64,000 nt of DNA from Streptomyces sp. CBMA29. GTDB lineage: Bacteria > Actinomycetota > Actinomycetes > Streptomycetales > Streptomycetaceae. The notes under the pieces are model-generated. The model was given only the letters and a program-made list of their open reading frames with translations. It searched no databases and was not told the DNA's origin. This document shows positions 24,263 to 33,025 of this stretch, piece by piece. Position 1 is the first letter of the stretch. Each line of letters begins with the position of its first letter. The DNA is taken from positions 1 through 64,000 of the forward strand of contig NZ_MECL01000025.1 in the NCBI RefSeq assembly GCF_014596445.1, in the 5' to 3' direction. Made by a program: the position numbers and the translations under genes.

Positions 24263-24658
24263 TCAGGCCGAGAGCGGCCTGGCGGTGTCGTCCGTCGCGG
24301 CTTCCAGATCCGGATAGACCTCGAAGAGCCGTCGTACGCCGAGGGCGGCCAGCACCCGGTTGACGTGCGCGCCGCCGCCGTAGCCCTCGGTGGGCGCCGT
24401 CACCGCGGGAACGTCCTCGGGCAGCACGATGCGCAGGCGGCCCGCACAGGACCGCATCAACCGCCGGGCGCCGATCAGGACGCCGACTCCGCTGGAATCA
24501 CAGAAGCGCACGTCAACGAGGTCGAGTACCACCCGGCGCCGCCCTGCGGCGACCGCGTCGTGAACCTTCTGCCGGACCGCGGGAGACGAGATCAGGTCCA
24601 TCTCACCCGCGACCGTCACCACCACCCAGCCGTCTCGCTCGGCCTGGGTCACCAGCAC
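24263..24658 (-). CDS. STAS-domain anti-sigma factor antagonist
   Basis: A 131-residue STAS protein. The segment VVLDLVDVRFCDSSGVGVLIGARR contains the conserved phosphorylatable Ser in DSSG. Such proteins bind RsbW-like kinases and thereby free a sigma factor. The C-terminal third carries an extra AHVNRVLAALGVRRLFEVYPDLEAA helix. The start is GTG at 24658 with GAGGTGGG upstream. It is divergent from the ECF sigma gene (276-bp gap), so a functional link is possible, though ECF sigma factors are usually not controlled by STAS proteins; the RsbW-like kinase at 17416-17829 is another conceivable partner. Confidence 0.85.
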   Translation of the reverse strand: MLVTQAERDGWVVVTVAGEMDLISSPAVRQKVHDAVAAGRRRVVLDLVDVRFCDSSGVGVLIGARRLMRSCAGRLRIVLPEDVPAVTAPTEGYGGGAHVNRVLAALGVRRLFEVYPDLEAATDDTARPLSA

Positions 24659-24934
24659 CGGTTCCCACCTCGCCTCGCCGTCGACTTCAGGAACATCATC
24701 ACCATGACCCTATGCCCGTTCTCCGTCGTAACTCTGCAATGTTCCGGTCACACCCGGATAACAGACCGCCAAAATCGATCACAGTCAGCAGCAGGTTGGT
24801 GCAAAGCGACGCACGTCGCAGGAGGTGCCCGTTACATTCGACCTGAGCGCATTCGGGCGCGCTGAACACACTCGACTACGGTCGGTGGTCGGGCAAGGGG
24901 CGACAGGGCAGGCGACGAGGCAAGGGGGCGGCAG

Positions 24935-25513
24935 ATGGCGACACCCGCACCACCGCGCTGGGACCGCAAGATGCAGCAGCGGCTGGCGCGCGGTGAGGAA
25001 GCCGCACTCGGCGAGCTGTACGACCGTTACGCCTCACTCGTGCACGGCCTTGCCTATCGCGTGATGGGCGACGACGAAGCGGCCGACCTCATCACCCGCG
25101 AGGTGTTCGGCTACATCTGGGAAAATCCGGACGCCTACGACCCGAAGCACGGCTCGCTGCGTTCGTGGATAGCGACGCTCACCCAGCGGCAGGCCGTACA
25201 CCGGCTGCGACAGCAGTCGAACCGGGGCCGGTCCACGCCGGACGAGGTGGAGGCCCGGGTACGCGAGGCGAACACGGCGGCCCGCGCCGACTTCATCGTC
25301 ACCTCGATGCCCGCGCCGCTGCGCGCCGCCCTCGAACTGGCCTACCGCGAAAGGGTCGACTACCGCACCGCGGCGGCCGGGCTCGGGGTGAGCGAGGACG
25401 AGGCGCGCCGTCGGCTCCGGCTCGGGCTGCAACTGCTGTCCACGGCCATGGAACCGGGCGAGCAGGGCGACGACCACCCGCTGGACCCCCGGGGACAGCG
25501 AGGGCGACGATGA
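24935..25513 (+). CDS. ECF-type RNA polymerase sigma factor
   Basis: A 192-residue group 4 sigma factor. Region 2 (about residues 22-90) reads LGELYDRYASLVHGLAYRVM ... VFGYIWENPDAYDP; region 4 (about 125-170) reads MPAPLRAALELAYRERVDYRTAAAGLGVSEDEARRRLRLGLQLL. A GGGGGCGG site precedes the ATG. The stop overlaps the start of the next gene as ATGA, the usual coupling of a sigma factor with its anti-sigma. No matching promoter pair could be picked out upstream by eye, so autoregulation is not shown. Confidence 0.9.
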   Translation: MATPAPPRWDRKMQQRLARGEEAALGELYDRYASLVHGLAYRVMGDDEAADLITREVFGYIWENPDAYDPKHGSLRSWIATLTQRQAVHRLRQQSNRGRSTPDEVEARVREANTAARADFIVTSMPAPLRAALELAYRERVDYRTAAAGLGVSEDEARRRLRLGLQLLSTAMEPGEQGDDHPLDPRGQRGRR

Positions 25514-26877
25514 GCGGTCCCGCGTTCCACAACGGCGACGGCCCGCACGGCGGGGACGACGGCGAGCCGCGCGTCCCGTACCAGCGCGAGCAGCCCGAGC
25601 AGCCCGGGACACGGGAGACACGGGAGACCGCGCACCGGCAGCCGCCCGCGGAGACGCGCCAGCCGGTGCCCCAACTGCCGCACTACGACCACCGCACCCT
25701 CAAGTCGCTGCTCGGCGCATGGGCGTTGTCGGTGTGCTCGCACGACGAGGCGCTGGCGGTCGAAGTACATCTGACGGACTGCGCCACCTGTGCGGATGAG
25801 GCGCTGCGACTGCGGGACGCGGTGGGTCTGCTGCACCAGGAGGATTCGCTCGACCTCGATCCGCTGCTGCGGGCACGGGTGTTGGAGGGCTGCCTCGGCC
25901 GCCGGCCGGCGCGTATCCCGGTGCCCGAATGGGCCGGACCGTTCGACGCGGAGGCCGCCCGGCTGGACGCGCTGCTGCGCGACCTCGGCGACGGCTACTG
26001 GAGGGCGCCGGTCGAGCTGAAGTGGCACGACGGCGAGCAGCGGTCGACGGAGTTCACGGTCGCGCAGGTCATCGGTCATCTCACCGCCGTGGACAGCCTG
26101 ATCGCCAGGTCGCTCGGGCTGCCGCCGGACGGCGGCGACCCGTCGGCGGACCCGCCGCGTTCCGGCCTCGGCGGGCTGGGTCTGGGCATCGGAATGGGCA
26201 TCGCCTCCCGCGCCCGGCTGCGCAACGCCCGCAATATGGGCGACTTCCCGCTCACCCCGGTCGAGCGCACCGCCGCGCACTGGGCGACGCACAGCATGCT
26301 GCCCGGAGCCACCGTGCGCTCCCTGTGGCGCGAGCAGAGCCACAGCCTGGTGCGTACGGTCTCCTTCGCGGGCGGCGGCGCGGCCGGGCTCGACGTCGAC
26401 TACGGCTCGTTCGCGCTGCCGTTGGAAGACGCCTTCCTGGACCGGGCCTTCGAGTGCTGGATCCACGCGTCGGACATCGCCGAGGCCGTGGACTATCCGT
26501 ACGATCCCCCGGCGCCGCGCAATCTCAACCGCATCATCGACCTCGCCGCGCGGCTGCTGCCCGAGGCGCTGGCGGACCGGCGCAGGGCGGGTCTGACCAC
26601 CTCGCCGACGCATCTGGTGACGGCCGGCACGCCGGGCCGTTCGCTGCTGCTCGAAGTCGAGGGCAAGGGCGGCGGCCAGTGGTATCTGCCGCTGGACTCG
26701 CCCGGCGCCGTCGCGTCCCCGGAGGAGATGGTCGCCCATGTGGCGATGGACTGCGTCGAGTTCTGCCAGTTGGCGGCGGGCCACATCGAGCCGGATCGGA
26801 TCGCGGTCGGCCAGATCGGCGACCGCGACGTCATCCGTGACGTGCTCTTCGCCACGGCGTCCCTGTCCCGCCTCTGA
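25510..26877 (+). CDS. Anti-sigma factor with zinc finger and MDMPI/DinB-like domain
   Basis: A 455-residue protein. Residues about 75-100 contain an HxxxCxxC zinc anti-sigma motif (HLTDCATC). Residues about 150-390 resemble the mycothiol-dependent maleylpyruvate isomerase/DinB metal-binding fold (FTVAQVIGHLTAVDSLIARSLG, DRAFECWIHASDIAEAV). No transmembrane helix is seen, so it is a cytosolic anti-sigma. It overlaps the ECF sigma gene by 4 nt. Fusion to an MDMPI-like domain suggests sensing of a thiol or metal state, possibly mycothiol; this is inference. The first 65 residues are charged and low complexity. Confidence 0.82.
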   Translation: MSGPAFHNGDGPHGGDDGEPRVPYQREQPEQPGTRETRETAHRQPPAETRQPVPQLPHYDHRTLKSLLGAWALSVCSHDEALAVEVHLTDCATCADEALRLRDAVGLLHQEDSLDLDPLLRARVLEGCLGRRPARIPVPEWAGPFDAEAARLDALLRDLGDGYWRAPVELKWHDGEQRSTEFTVAQVIGHLTAVDSLIARSLGLPPDGGDPSADPPRSGLGGLGLGIGMGIASRARLRNARNMGDFPLTPVERTAAHWATHSMLPGATVRSLWREQSHSLVRTVSFAGGGAAGLDVDYGSFALPLEDAFLDRAFECWIHASDIAEAVDYPYDPPAPRNLNRIIDLAARLLPEALADRRRAGLTTSPTHLVTAGTPGRSLLLEVEGKGGGQWYLPLDSPGAVASPEEMVAHVAMDCVEFCQLAAGHIEPDRIAVGQIGDRDVIRDVLFATASLSRL

Positions 26878-26882
26878 GGCGC

Positions 26883-26933
26883 CTCTTACCTGATCCTGAT
26901 AGGGGGGCCGGGCGAAGAGATCTCAGGCAAGAG
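26883..26933. terminator. Likely bidirectional terminator
   Basis: CTCTTACCTGA (26883-26893) and TCAGGCAAGAG (26923-26933) form an 11-bp inverted repeat with one mismatch and a 29-nt loop, between the convergent anti-sigma and purU genes. Confidence 0.45.
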
Positions 26934-26938
26934 CCCCG

Positions 26939-27814
26939 TCAGGCGAAGACGACCGTGCGGTGGCCGTTGAGCAGCACCCGGTGCTCGCTGTGCCACTTCA
27001 CCGCACGGGCCAGCGCCTGGCACTCCACATCGCGCCCGATGGCGACGAGCTGTTCCGGCGTGACCTCGTGGCCGACCCGCTCGACCTCCTGCTCGATGAT
27101 CGGCCCCTCGTCGAGGTCGGCCGTCACATAGTGCGCGGTGGCGCCGATGAGCTTCACACCGCGGGCGTGCGCCTGGTGGTAGGGCTTGGCGCCCTTGAAG
27201 CTCGGCAGGAAGGAGTGGTGGATGTTGATGATCTGACCGGACAGCTCACGGCACAGATTGTCGGAGATCACCTGCATGTAGCGCGCGAGCACGACGAGTT
27301 CGACGCCTTCCTTGCGCACGATCTCCAGCAGCCGCGCCTCGGCCTCGGCCTTGGTGTCCCTGGTGACCGGCACATGGTGGAAGGGAACGCCGTAGGAACC
27401 CACAAGTTCCTGGAAGTCGGTGTGGTTGGAGACCACGGCGGCGATCTCGACCGGCAGCGCGCCGATGCTGGTGCGGAAGAGCAGGTCGTTGAGGCAGTGC
27501 CCGAATTTGCTGACCATGAGCACGACCCGCATGCGCTCGTCGGACGGGTGGATCCGCCAGTCCATGTGGTACGCCTCGGCGATCGCCGCGAAGCTGGCGC
27601 GCAGCTTGTCCACCGTCACGGCCTGCTCGGCCGAGAAGTGCACCCGCATGAAGAACAGGCCGGTGTCCTGGTCGCCGAACTGCTGGCTGTCGACGATGTT
27701 GCAACCGGTCATGAAGAGATAGCTGGAGACCGCGTGCACGATGCCCTGTTTGTCCGGGCAGGACAGGGTGAGGACGTACTGCGGGTCAGGCTGCGGCGGC
27801 TGCTGTTCGGTCAC
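26939..27814 (-). CDS. purU: Formyltetrahydrofolate deformylase PurU
   Basis: A 291-residue enzyme that hydrolyses 10-formyltetrahydrofolate to formate and tetrahydrofolate, balancing one-carbon pools. The N-terminal ACT domain (about 12-90, YVLTLSCPDKQGIVHAVSSYL) is regulatory. The C-terminal formyltransferase domain carries INIHHSFLPSFKGAKPYHQA and TADLDEGPIIEQ, with the catalytic Asn, His and Asp of the family. I chose GTG at 27814, with GAGG 8 nt upstream, over a TTG at 27832. It stands alone; the neighbour on its left is convergent. Identification is firm. Confidence 0.95.
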   Translation of the reverse strand: MTEQQPPQPDPQYVLTLSCPDKQGIVHAVSSYLFMTGCNIVDSQQFGDQDTGLFFMRVHFSAEQAVTVDKLRASFAAIAEAYHMDWRIHPSDERMRVVLMVSKFGHCLNDLLFRTSIGALPVEIAAVVSNHTDFQELVGSYGVPFHHVPVTRDTKAEAEARLLEIVRKEGVELVVLARYMQVISDNLCRELSGQIINIHHSFLPSFKGAKPYHQAHARGVKLIGATAHYVTADLDEGPIIEQEVERVGHEVTPEQLVAIGRDVECQALARAVKWHSEHRVLLNGHRTVVFA

Positions 27815-27965
27815 GCCGTCAGCCTCGCACAAACCGACCCCCTCGGGTCGGACTGTCCGTCAAGCGGAACCCACGGATATCGCGCGCCAGGTGCGGCCGG
27901 GAAAGTCAGGTGCCGCCGGAAAACACGCACCAGGTGCGGCCCGGGGACGTACGAACGTCCAACGG

Positions 27966-28412
27966 TCACGCCGACCGTATGTAGATCGCCAGCACCTCCA
28001 GCGAGCGCGGCGGCGTGTCCGGGTCGTCGCCGTCGGCGGCGGACATCCGTACGTGGGCGTCGCGGGCGGCGCGGACCGCCTCCGGCCAGGCGTGGTGGTC
28101 GAGATAGGCGGTGACAGGTGCGTCGGCGCCCACCTGGTGCAGGATTTTCAGGACGCGCAGCACGGCGACGTCAACGAGCGCGGCCTCCTGCGAGTCGCGG
28201 AAGATCGTGCCCACGTACTTCTCGGCGGACCAGTTGTCGAGCCAGGTGTCCTCGACGAGCCGGTAGACGGCGTCCGTGACGTCCCCGTATCCCTCGCGGC
28301 CGGTCTGCCAGACCTCCCGCTGGAACACCGGGTCGCTGATCATGTGCAGCGCGGAGCGCACATTGCTGCGCCAGCGCCACCAGGGCATGTCATTGAGCGG
28401 CATGCCCCCCAT
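27966..28412 (-). CDS. Conserved-looking protein of unknown function
   Basis: About 148 residues. The sequence is non-repetitive with many aromatic and charged residues (WWRWRSNVR, WLDNWSAEKYVGTIFRD, LKILHQVGADAP) and appears soluble and helical, typical of a real protein. I do not recognise the family. The start is unclear: ATG at 28412, 28403 or 28388 are all in frame, and none has a good ribosome binding site, so a leaderless mRNA from 28412 is possible. It is divergent from the solute-binding lipoprotein gene. Confidence 0.7.
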   Translation of the reverse strand: MGGMPLNDMPWWRWRSNVRSALHMISDPVFQREVWQTGREGYGDVTDAVYRLVEDTWLDNWSAEKYVGTIFRDSQEAALVDVAVLRVLKILHQVGADAPVTAYLDHHAWPEAVRAARDAHVRMSAADGDDPDTPPRSLEVLAIYIRSA

Positions 28413-28572
28413 CGTGGAGGAGTGACGGCCGCGACGGGAAGACTTCTCCGAACCTTGCACAATGGCGCATCGTACGTTCTCCACCGACGCCACCCGTAAT
28501 TCACCTGATAGTGACCGCCCGTTCGCTTGCGGTCACCCCGGCGTTGGGTGCGGGCCGGAATCTTCGGATGAC

Positions 28573-29835
28573 ATGAGGGAACGGCGTATCCGCAGGGTTC
28601 GCACGGCTGCCGTCGCGCTGCTGGCCACAAGTGCGCTGCTCAGCGGGTGCGGTGTGCTTCCCGGGGGTTCGGGCGGCTCCACGGGACCGCTTGTGGTGAT
28701 GACGTGGGCGCCGGTCGACACGAAATCGACCAATATGCCAGGAATGCTCGCCATGGCGCAGGCATTCGAGAAGTACACCAACGAACAGGGCGGTCTCAAC
28801 GGCCGCAAGCTGAAGGTACTGACCTGCAACGAACGCCATGACGCGGTCGCCGTCACGGACTGCGCGCAGCAGGCGGCGAAAGCAGGCGCGGTCGCGGTCG
28901 TCGGTTCCTACAGCGAAGAGGGCGGCAGTTTCACCACCGCCCTGGAGTCGAACGGCATACCGTACATCGGCGGCTACGGCATCACCGCCGACGAGTTCCA
29001 GAGCCTGCTGTCGTACCCGGTCAACGGCGGTCTGCCCGCGCTGCTGGCGGGCAGCGGACGGCAGTTGGCGGACCTGTGCAAGAAGGTCAATCTGGTGCGG
29101 CCCGACACGATCACCGGTGACCAGTTCCCGATCTTCCTCGACCAGGGGCTCAAGAGCGGCGGCCGCCCGCCCGCGCGCGACATGCTCACGGCCGACGACT
29201 CCAACGACTACACCGACATCGCCACCGCGGCGGTCGGCAACGACAAGCCGTCCACCTGCGTCTCCGCGGTGCTCGGCGACCGCACCAGCACCTTCTTCGA
29301 CTCCCTGCGCCGGGTCGGCGAGGAGCAGCCGAAGGTGCGGCTGTCCTCGGTGCTCGGCAGCGTGCAGCAGTCGGTGGTCGACTCGACCGGAGGCGCGGGC
29401 AGCCCGCTGGAGAACGCGTACGTCACCGGCTGGTACCCGCCCGCGTCCGACGCCAAGTGGGCCGAGATGAAGTCGGTGGTGAAGAAGTACGCGTTCGGCG
29501 ACGACCGGATCGACGTCGCCGACCCGGGGGTGCAGACCACCTGGGTCGCGTACACCGTCTTCGCCAAGGTGGTGCGGGCGATGGACGAGAAGGTCAGCGT
29601 GAACGCGGACAATCTGCACCGCGCGATGGATGCCACGACCCGCCTGTCGACCGGCGGCCTCACCCCGGACCTCGGCTGGACGCAGAGCGATCTGCTGGGC
29701 ATCCCGAGCCACTCCCGGATGGTGAACTCCAAGGTCACTTATCAGGTGGTACGCGACGGGCGGCTGGTGCTGGCCCGGCCGGGCTTCGTGGACCTGACCA
29801 AGACGCTCAGGCAGAACTCGTCCGGGCAGAACTGA
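28573..29835 (+). CDS. Solute-binding lipoprotein (branched-chain amino acid type, orphan)
   Basis: A 420-residue extracellular lipoprotein. The signal peptide (MRERRIRRVRTAAVALLATSAL) ends in the lipobox LLSGC, with Cys near residue 26. The mature part has the two-lobed type I periplasmic-binding pattern: PLVVMTWAPVDTKSTNMPGML, AVAVVGSYSEEGG and SNGIPYIGGYG. Such proteins capture amino acids, amides or aromatic acids for ABC uptake. No ABC permease or ATPase of that class lies near it, so it is an orphan or works as a sensor. ATG 28573 is chosen because it gives a proper signal peptide. Confidence 0.87.
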   Translation: MRERRIRRVRTAAVALLATSALLSGCGVLPGGSGGSTGPLVVMTWAPVDTKSTNMPGMLAMAQAFEKYTNEQGGLNGRKLKVLTCNERHDAVAVTDCAQQAAKAGAVAVVGSYSEEGGSFTTALESNGIPYIGGYGITADEFQSLLSYPVNGGLPALLAGSGRQLADLCKKVNLVRPDTITGDQFPIFLDQGLKSGGRPPARDMLTADDSNDYTDIATAAVGNDKPSTCVSAVLGDRTSTFFDSLRRVGEEQPKVRLSSVLGSVQQSVVDSTGGAGSPLENAYVTGWYPPASDAKWAEMKSVVKKYAFGDDRIDVADPGVQTTWVAYTVFAKVVRAMDEKVSVNADNLHRAMDATTRLSTGGLTPDLGWTQSDLLGIPSHSRMVNSKVTYQVVRDGRLVLARPGFVDLTKTLRQNSSGQN

Positions 29836-29867
29836 GCGCCCCGACCGGCCCGTACGCCCCCGTAACA

Positions 29868-29901
29868 CCCCGTCCAGGACACGCGACGCCCCGTCCAGGA
29901 C
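29868..29901. repeat. Two direct repeats between convergent genes
   Basis: CCCCGTCCAGGAC occurs at 29868-29880 and again at 29889-29901, 21 bp apart, in the short gap between the lipoprotein and beta-lactamase-like genes. No hairpin was found here. Confidence 0.5.
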
Positions 29902-29911
29902 GCGCGCGCAC

Positions 29912-31096
29912 TCACACCCCCGCCGCGTACCGCCAGAAGTCCCGCATCACCTGGGGCGGCGTCGGGCCGGTCATCGAGCGCTGCGTGAAGAGGATGCCGA
30001 CGGCGCCGGTCGACGGCGTGATGTGCGCGGTGGTGCCGCTGCCGCCGACCCAGCCGTAGCGGCCGAGGACGTTCCAGGGGTCGGTCTCCGCGACGTCCAC
30101 CGAGCCGCCGAAGCCCCATCCCTGGCCTTCGAGGAACAACGCGCTCGCGTCACGCTGGGACCGCGTCAGGTGGTCGGTGGCCATCATCCGTACCGAGCGC
30201 GCCGACAGCAGCCTGCGGCCGTCCGCGGTCCCCTCGGCGAGCAGCATGCGGGCGAAGGCGAACCAGTCGTCGACGGTCGAGACGAGGCCGCCCGCGCCCG
30301 AGGTGAAACCGGGCGCCTCGGTCCACTCCTCGCCCGGCGGGTCCGACAGTTCGATACCGCCGTCGGCACCCGTCCCGTAGGCGCTGGTCAGCCGGTCGAG
30401 CGCGGTGGCGGACACGGTGAAGCCGGTGTCGGCCATGCCGAGCGGTTCGAAGATCCGCTCGGCGAGGAACTCGGCGAAGGAGCGGCCCGAGACCCGGGCG
30501 ATCAGCGCGCCCTGGATGTCCGAGCCGGTGTTGTACAGCCAGGCGTCTCCCGGCTGGTGGAGCATCGGGATACGGGCCAGCGCCGCCAGCCAGTCGTCGG
30601 GACCGCCGAAGCCCGACAGCCGCGCCGGGCCCTGCTTCAGCTCGGTGAACAGCGGTTGCAGGGCGGGCAGCGAGAAGTCGCTGGGCATGCCGTACCCGGC
30701 CCTGAAGGTGAGCACGTCGGCCACGGTGACCGGCCGGGCGGCCGGGACCACGTCGTCGAGCGGGGCGTCCGGGGTGCGGACGACGACCGGCGCGGCCAGT
30801 TCCGGCAGCCAGGTCGCGATCGGGTCGTCCAGGGCGATCCGGCCGTCGTCGACGAGCATCATCACGGCAGCGGCGGTGATCGGCTTGCTGACGGAGGCGA
30901 TCCGGAAGATCGCGTCCCTGGTCATCGGCACGGCGCCCTCAAGGTGCGCGGAACCGACCGCGGCGACCTCCACCCGGTCGCCGCGGGCCACCAGACCCAC
31001 CGCCCCCGGAATCGTGCCGTTGTCGGTGTACGGCTCCAGGACGCCGCGCAGGCCCGCCGCCGGATCGGTCGTGGAACTGTTCGTGGGACGCGTCAT
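29912..31096 (-). CDS. Serine beta-lactamase-like hydrolase (class C / EstB type)
   Basis: A 394-residue serine hydrolase of the beta-lactamase fold. The nucleophile is in SVSK (S-x-x-K, about residue 70), the second motif is YNTG (about 178), and a late HITPSTG stretch fits the third. No signal peptide is present, so it acts in the cytoplasm, as many actinobacterial esterase or D-aminopeptidase-like members do. A GAGGTGG site precedes the ATG at 31096. True beta-lactam resistance cannot be inferred. It converges on the solute-binding lipoprotein gene. Confidence 0.88.
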   Translation of the reverse strand: MTRPTNSSTTDPAAGLRGVLEPYTDNGTIPGAVGLVARGDRVEVAAVGSAHLEGAVPMTRDAIFRIASVSKPITAAAVMMLVDDGRIALDDPIATWLPELAAPVVVRTPDAPLDDVVPAARPVTVADVLTFRAGYGMPSDFSLPALQPLFTELKQGPARLSGFGGPDDWLAALARIPMLHQPGDAWLYNTGSDIQGALIARVSGRSFAEFLAERIFEPLGMADTGFTVSATALDRLTSAYGTGADGGIELSDPPGEEWTEAPGFTSGAGGLVSTVDDWFAFARMLLAEGTADGRRLLSARSVRMMATDHLTRSQRDASALFLEGQGWGFGGSVDVAETDPWNVLGRYGWVGGSGTTAHITPSTGAVGILFTQRSMTGPTPPQVMRDFWRYAAGV

Positions 31097-31308
31097 CGGT
31101 CCACCTCTCGCATGGTGCGGTCGAGAGGAAGACTGTCGCGTCGGCGCGGATTCATCGGTCGGGCGCGGATGTGTCGGGTCCGTCACCGTCCGTCCGCGCG
31201 GCGCACGCGTATAAGCGCACAGGAGCGCATAGGCCCGCAAGGAAACGCGCGGAGACGGGCACGAGTGACGCGTATACGCGCGTGGCCTCGCAGACGAACG
31301 GCCCCGGC

Positions 31309-32790
31309 TCAGAGCTGGCTGTACTGCCGCTCGGTGAGCCCGTACTGCTTCGCTATGACGTTCCACAGCCGGACCGCGCGCTTCTTCTGCTCGGTGGCGG
31401 TGCCGCTCTCGCGGTTGCCGTCCTGGGCCGCGCCGGTGCTGCGGGCGTGGCCGCCCTTGCAGACGCTGTGGTTGTGCGCGGCCTGGTCGGCCCAGCTCGC
31501 GTAGTGGCCGTCCGCGGCGGCCGACGCCTGCCACGCCTTGGTGAGGGCTTCGGTCAGGTCGGCGTGGTCGGGCAGCTTGTCCACCGAGAGGCCGCCGAGC
31601 TGGGTGACCAGGCCGGTGCGCTGGGTGGCGGCGGACCGCAGGTCGGCGGCGGCGGGGCCGAGATTCTTGCAGTTCTTGATCGACTCGACCGCGCTCACCA
31701 CGGAGCTGCGGCTGTTGCCGCTGGTCTTCAGCAGCGCGTCGAGGCCCTGCGCCTGCTGCTTGACGGCGTCGTCGGCCGCGGAGTCGCTGCTGCCGCTCGC
31801 GGACGTGCTCGGCGCGGTGGACGCCTGGGTGCTGCTCTTCGACGCGGTGTTGTCCGCCTTGGCGTCGCCGCCCTTGTTCAGCAGCCCGCCGACCACGAGG
31901 CCCGCGACCACGCACCCGGCGACGACGATGCCGATCACCATGAGGGGCGACAGCCTGCGGCGCGGACCGTCGTCCTGGCCGTGCCCGCCGTCGTAGCCGT
32001 ATCCGGGGTCGTACGGCTGCTGCGGGGGCTGGCCCATGCCGCCCTGCTGCTGCCCGTACTGCTGCTGTTGCTGTTGCTGGGACGGCGGCTGGATGATCCG
32101 CTGGCGCAGCGGTTCCGGGCCCGGCACATCGCTGCGGAACAGGTGGTCGTAGTCGCTGTCGTGCTGCGGCCCCGTCTGGGGCTGCTCCTCGTACCCGCCG
32201 CCGCCCTGGCCCTGCCCCTGACCCTGGTCGTACGACTGCTGCCCGTACTGCTGCTGGCCGCCGTACGACTGCTGCTGGTCGTACCCCTGCTGCCCGTAGC
32301 CGTCGTAAGGCTGCTCATAGGACTGCTCGTAGGACTGCTGCGGGGGCGGGGACTGCGGGCCGCCGTACTGCGGCTGCTGTTCCTGCTGGTCCCGGTCCTG
32401 GAAGATCGACAGCGGCAGCGCCTGGGTGGCGTCGGCGACGTGCTGCTGCGGGGCCGGAGGCGGTGCCTGCGGCGGGACGGGCGGCAGCGGCGGTACGGGG
32501 CCGGGCCCCTGGCCCGCGGCCGCCATCGGCATGCCGGGGTCGCCGCCGGGGTAAGGGGGCAGCATCTGCGTGGCGTCGGCCACCGGGACGGCGGGCGGCG
32601 GCATGCTCCCGGGATACGGCGGCAGCATCTGGGTGGCGTCGGCGGGCTCGGGCAGCGGGGCGGGCTCGCCCCAGGGCGAGCCGCCGGCCGGCTGCACATG
32701 CTCCCCGTAGGGCGGCTGCTGCCGCCCCGCGGGCACCACGACGCCCCGGTACGCCTCAGGCGTCTCCTCGCCGCGTCCGTCGGTGTGCAT
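31309..32790 (-). CDS. Gln/Pro-rich single-pass membrane protein with DATQ repeats
   Basis: A 493-residue protein. The cytoplasmic N-terminal part (about 1-275) is low complexity: proline and glutamine tracts, YGQQ/SYEQ repeats, and three copies of an ADATQ(M/A)LP motif near residues 50, 71 and 119. A single membrane helix (about 284-308, LMVIGIVVAGCVVAGLVVGGLL) follows the basic PRRRLSP. The outer part (about 310-493) is Ser/Thr-rich, then globular with two Cys. Its function is unknown. The repeated Thr motifs are plausible Ser/Thr kinase sites. Proteins of this build are common in streptomycetes. Confidence 0.75.
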   Translation of the reverse strand: MHTDGRGEETPEAYRGVVVPAGRQQPPYGEHVQPAGGSPWGEPAPLPEPADATQMLPPYPGSMPPPAVPVADATQMLPPYPGGDPGMPMAAAGQGPGPVPPLPPVPPQAPPPAPQQHVADATQALPLSIFQDRDQQEQQPQYGGPQSPPPQQSYEQSYEQPYDGYGQQGYDQQQSYGGQQQYGQQSYDQGQGQGQGGGGYEEQPQTGPQHDSDYDHLFRSDVPGPEPLRQRIIQPPSQQQQQQQYGQQQGGMGQPPQQPYDPGYGYDGGHGQDDGPRRRLSPLMVIGIVVAGCVVAGLVVGGLLNKGGDAKADNTASKSSTQASTAPSTSASGSSDSAADDAVKQQAQGLDALLKTSGNSRSSVVSAVESIKNCKNLGPAAADLRSAATQRTGLVTQLGGLSVDKLPDHADLTEALTKAWQASAAADGHYASWADQAAHNHSVCKGGHARSTGAAQDGNRESGTATEQKKRAVRLWNVIAKQYGLTERQYSQL

Positions 32791-33025
32791 CGCCGCTGAC
32801 TCCCGCCTATGCCCTGTCGTCCGTTGCCGGATCCTTCCGAACCATCCGCCAACGCTACCGGGTTAACCGGACCATCAACCACGTACCCGAACGAGTGAAC
32901 GTCATGACACACCGAGAGGGCGGAAGTACCGGGCGTACCGGGCCCGTTCCCGCAAGGTCTCTCCAGCGCTTTGGCCACCGCCAGGGAACGCGGTGTCGGT
33001 CGCGTAACGATTCGGTGATGGTCCG

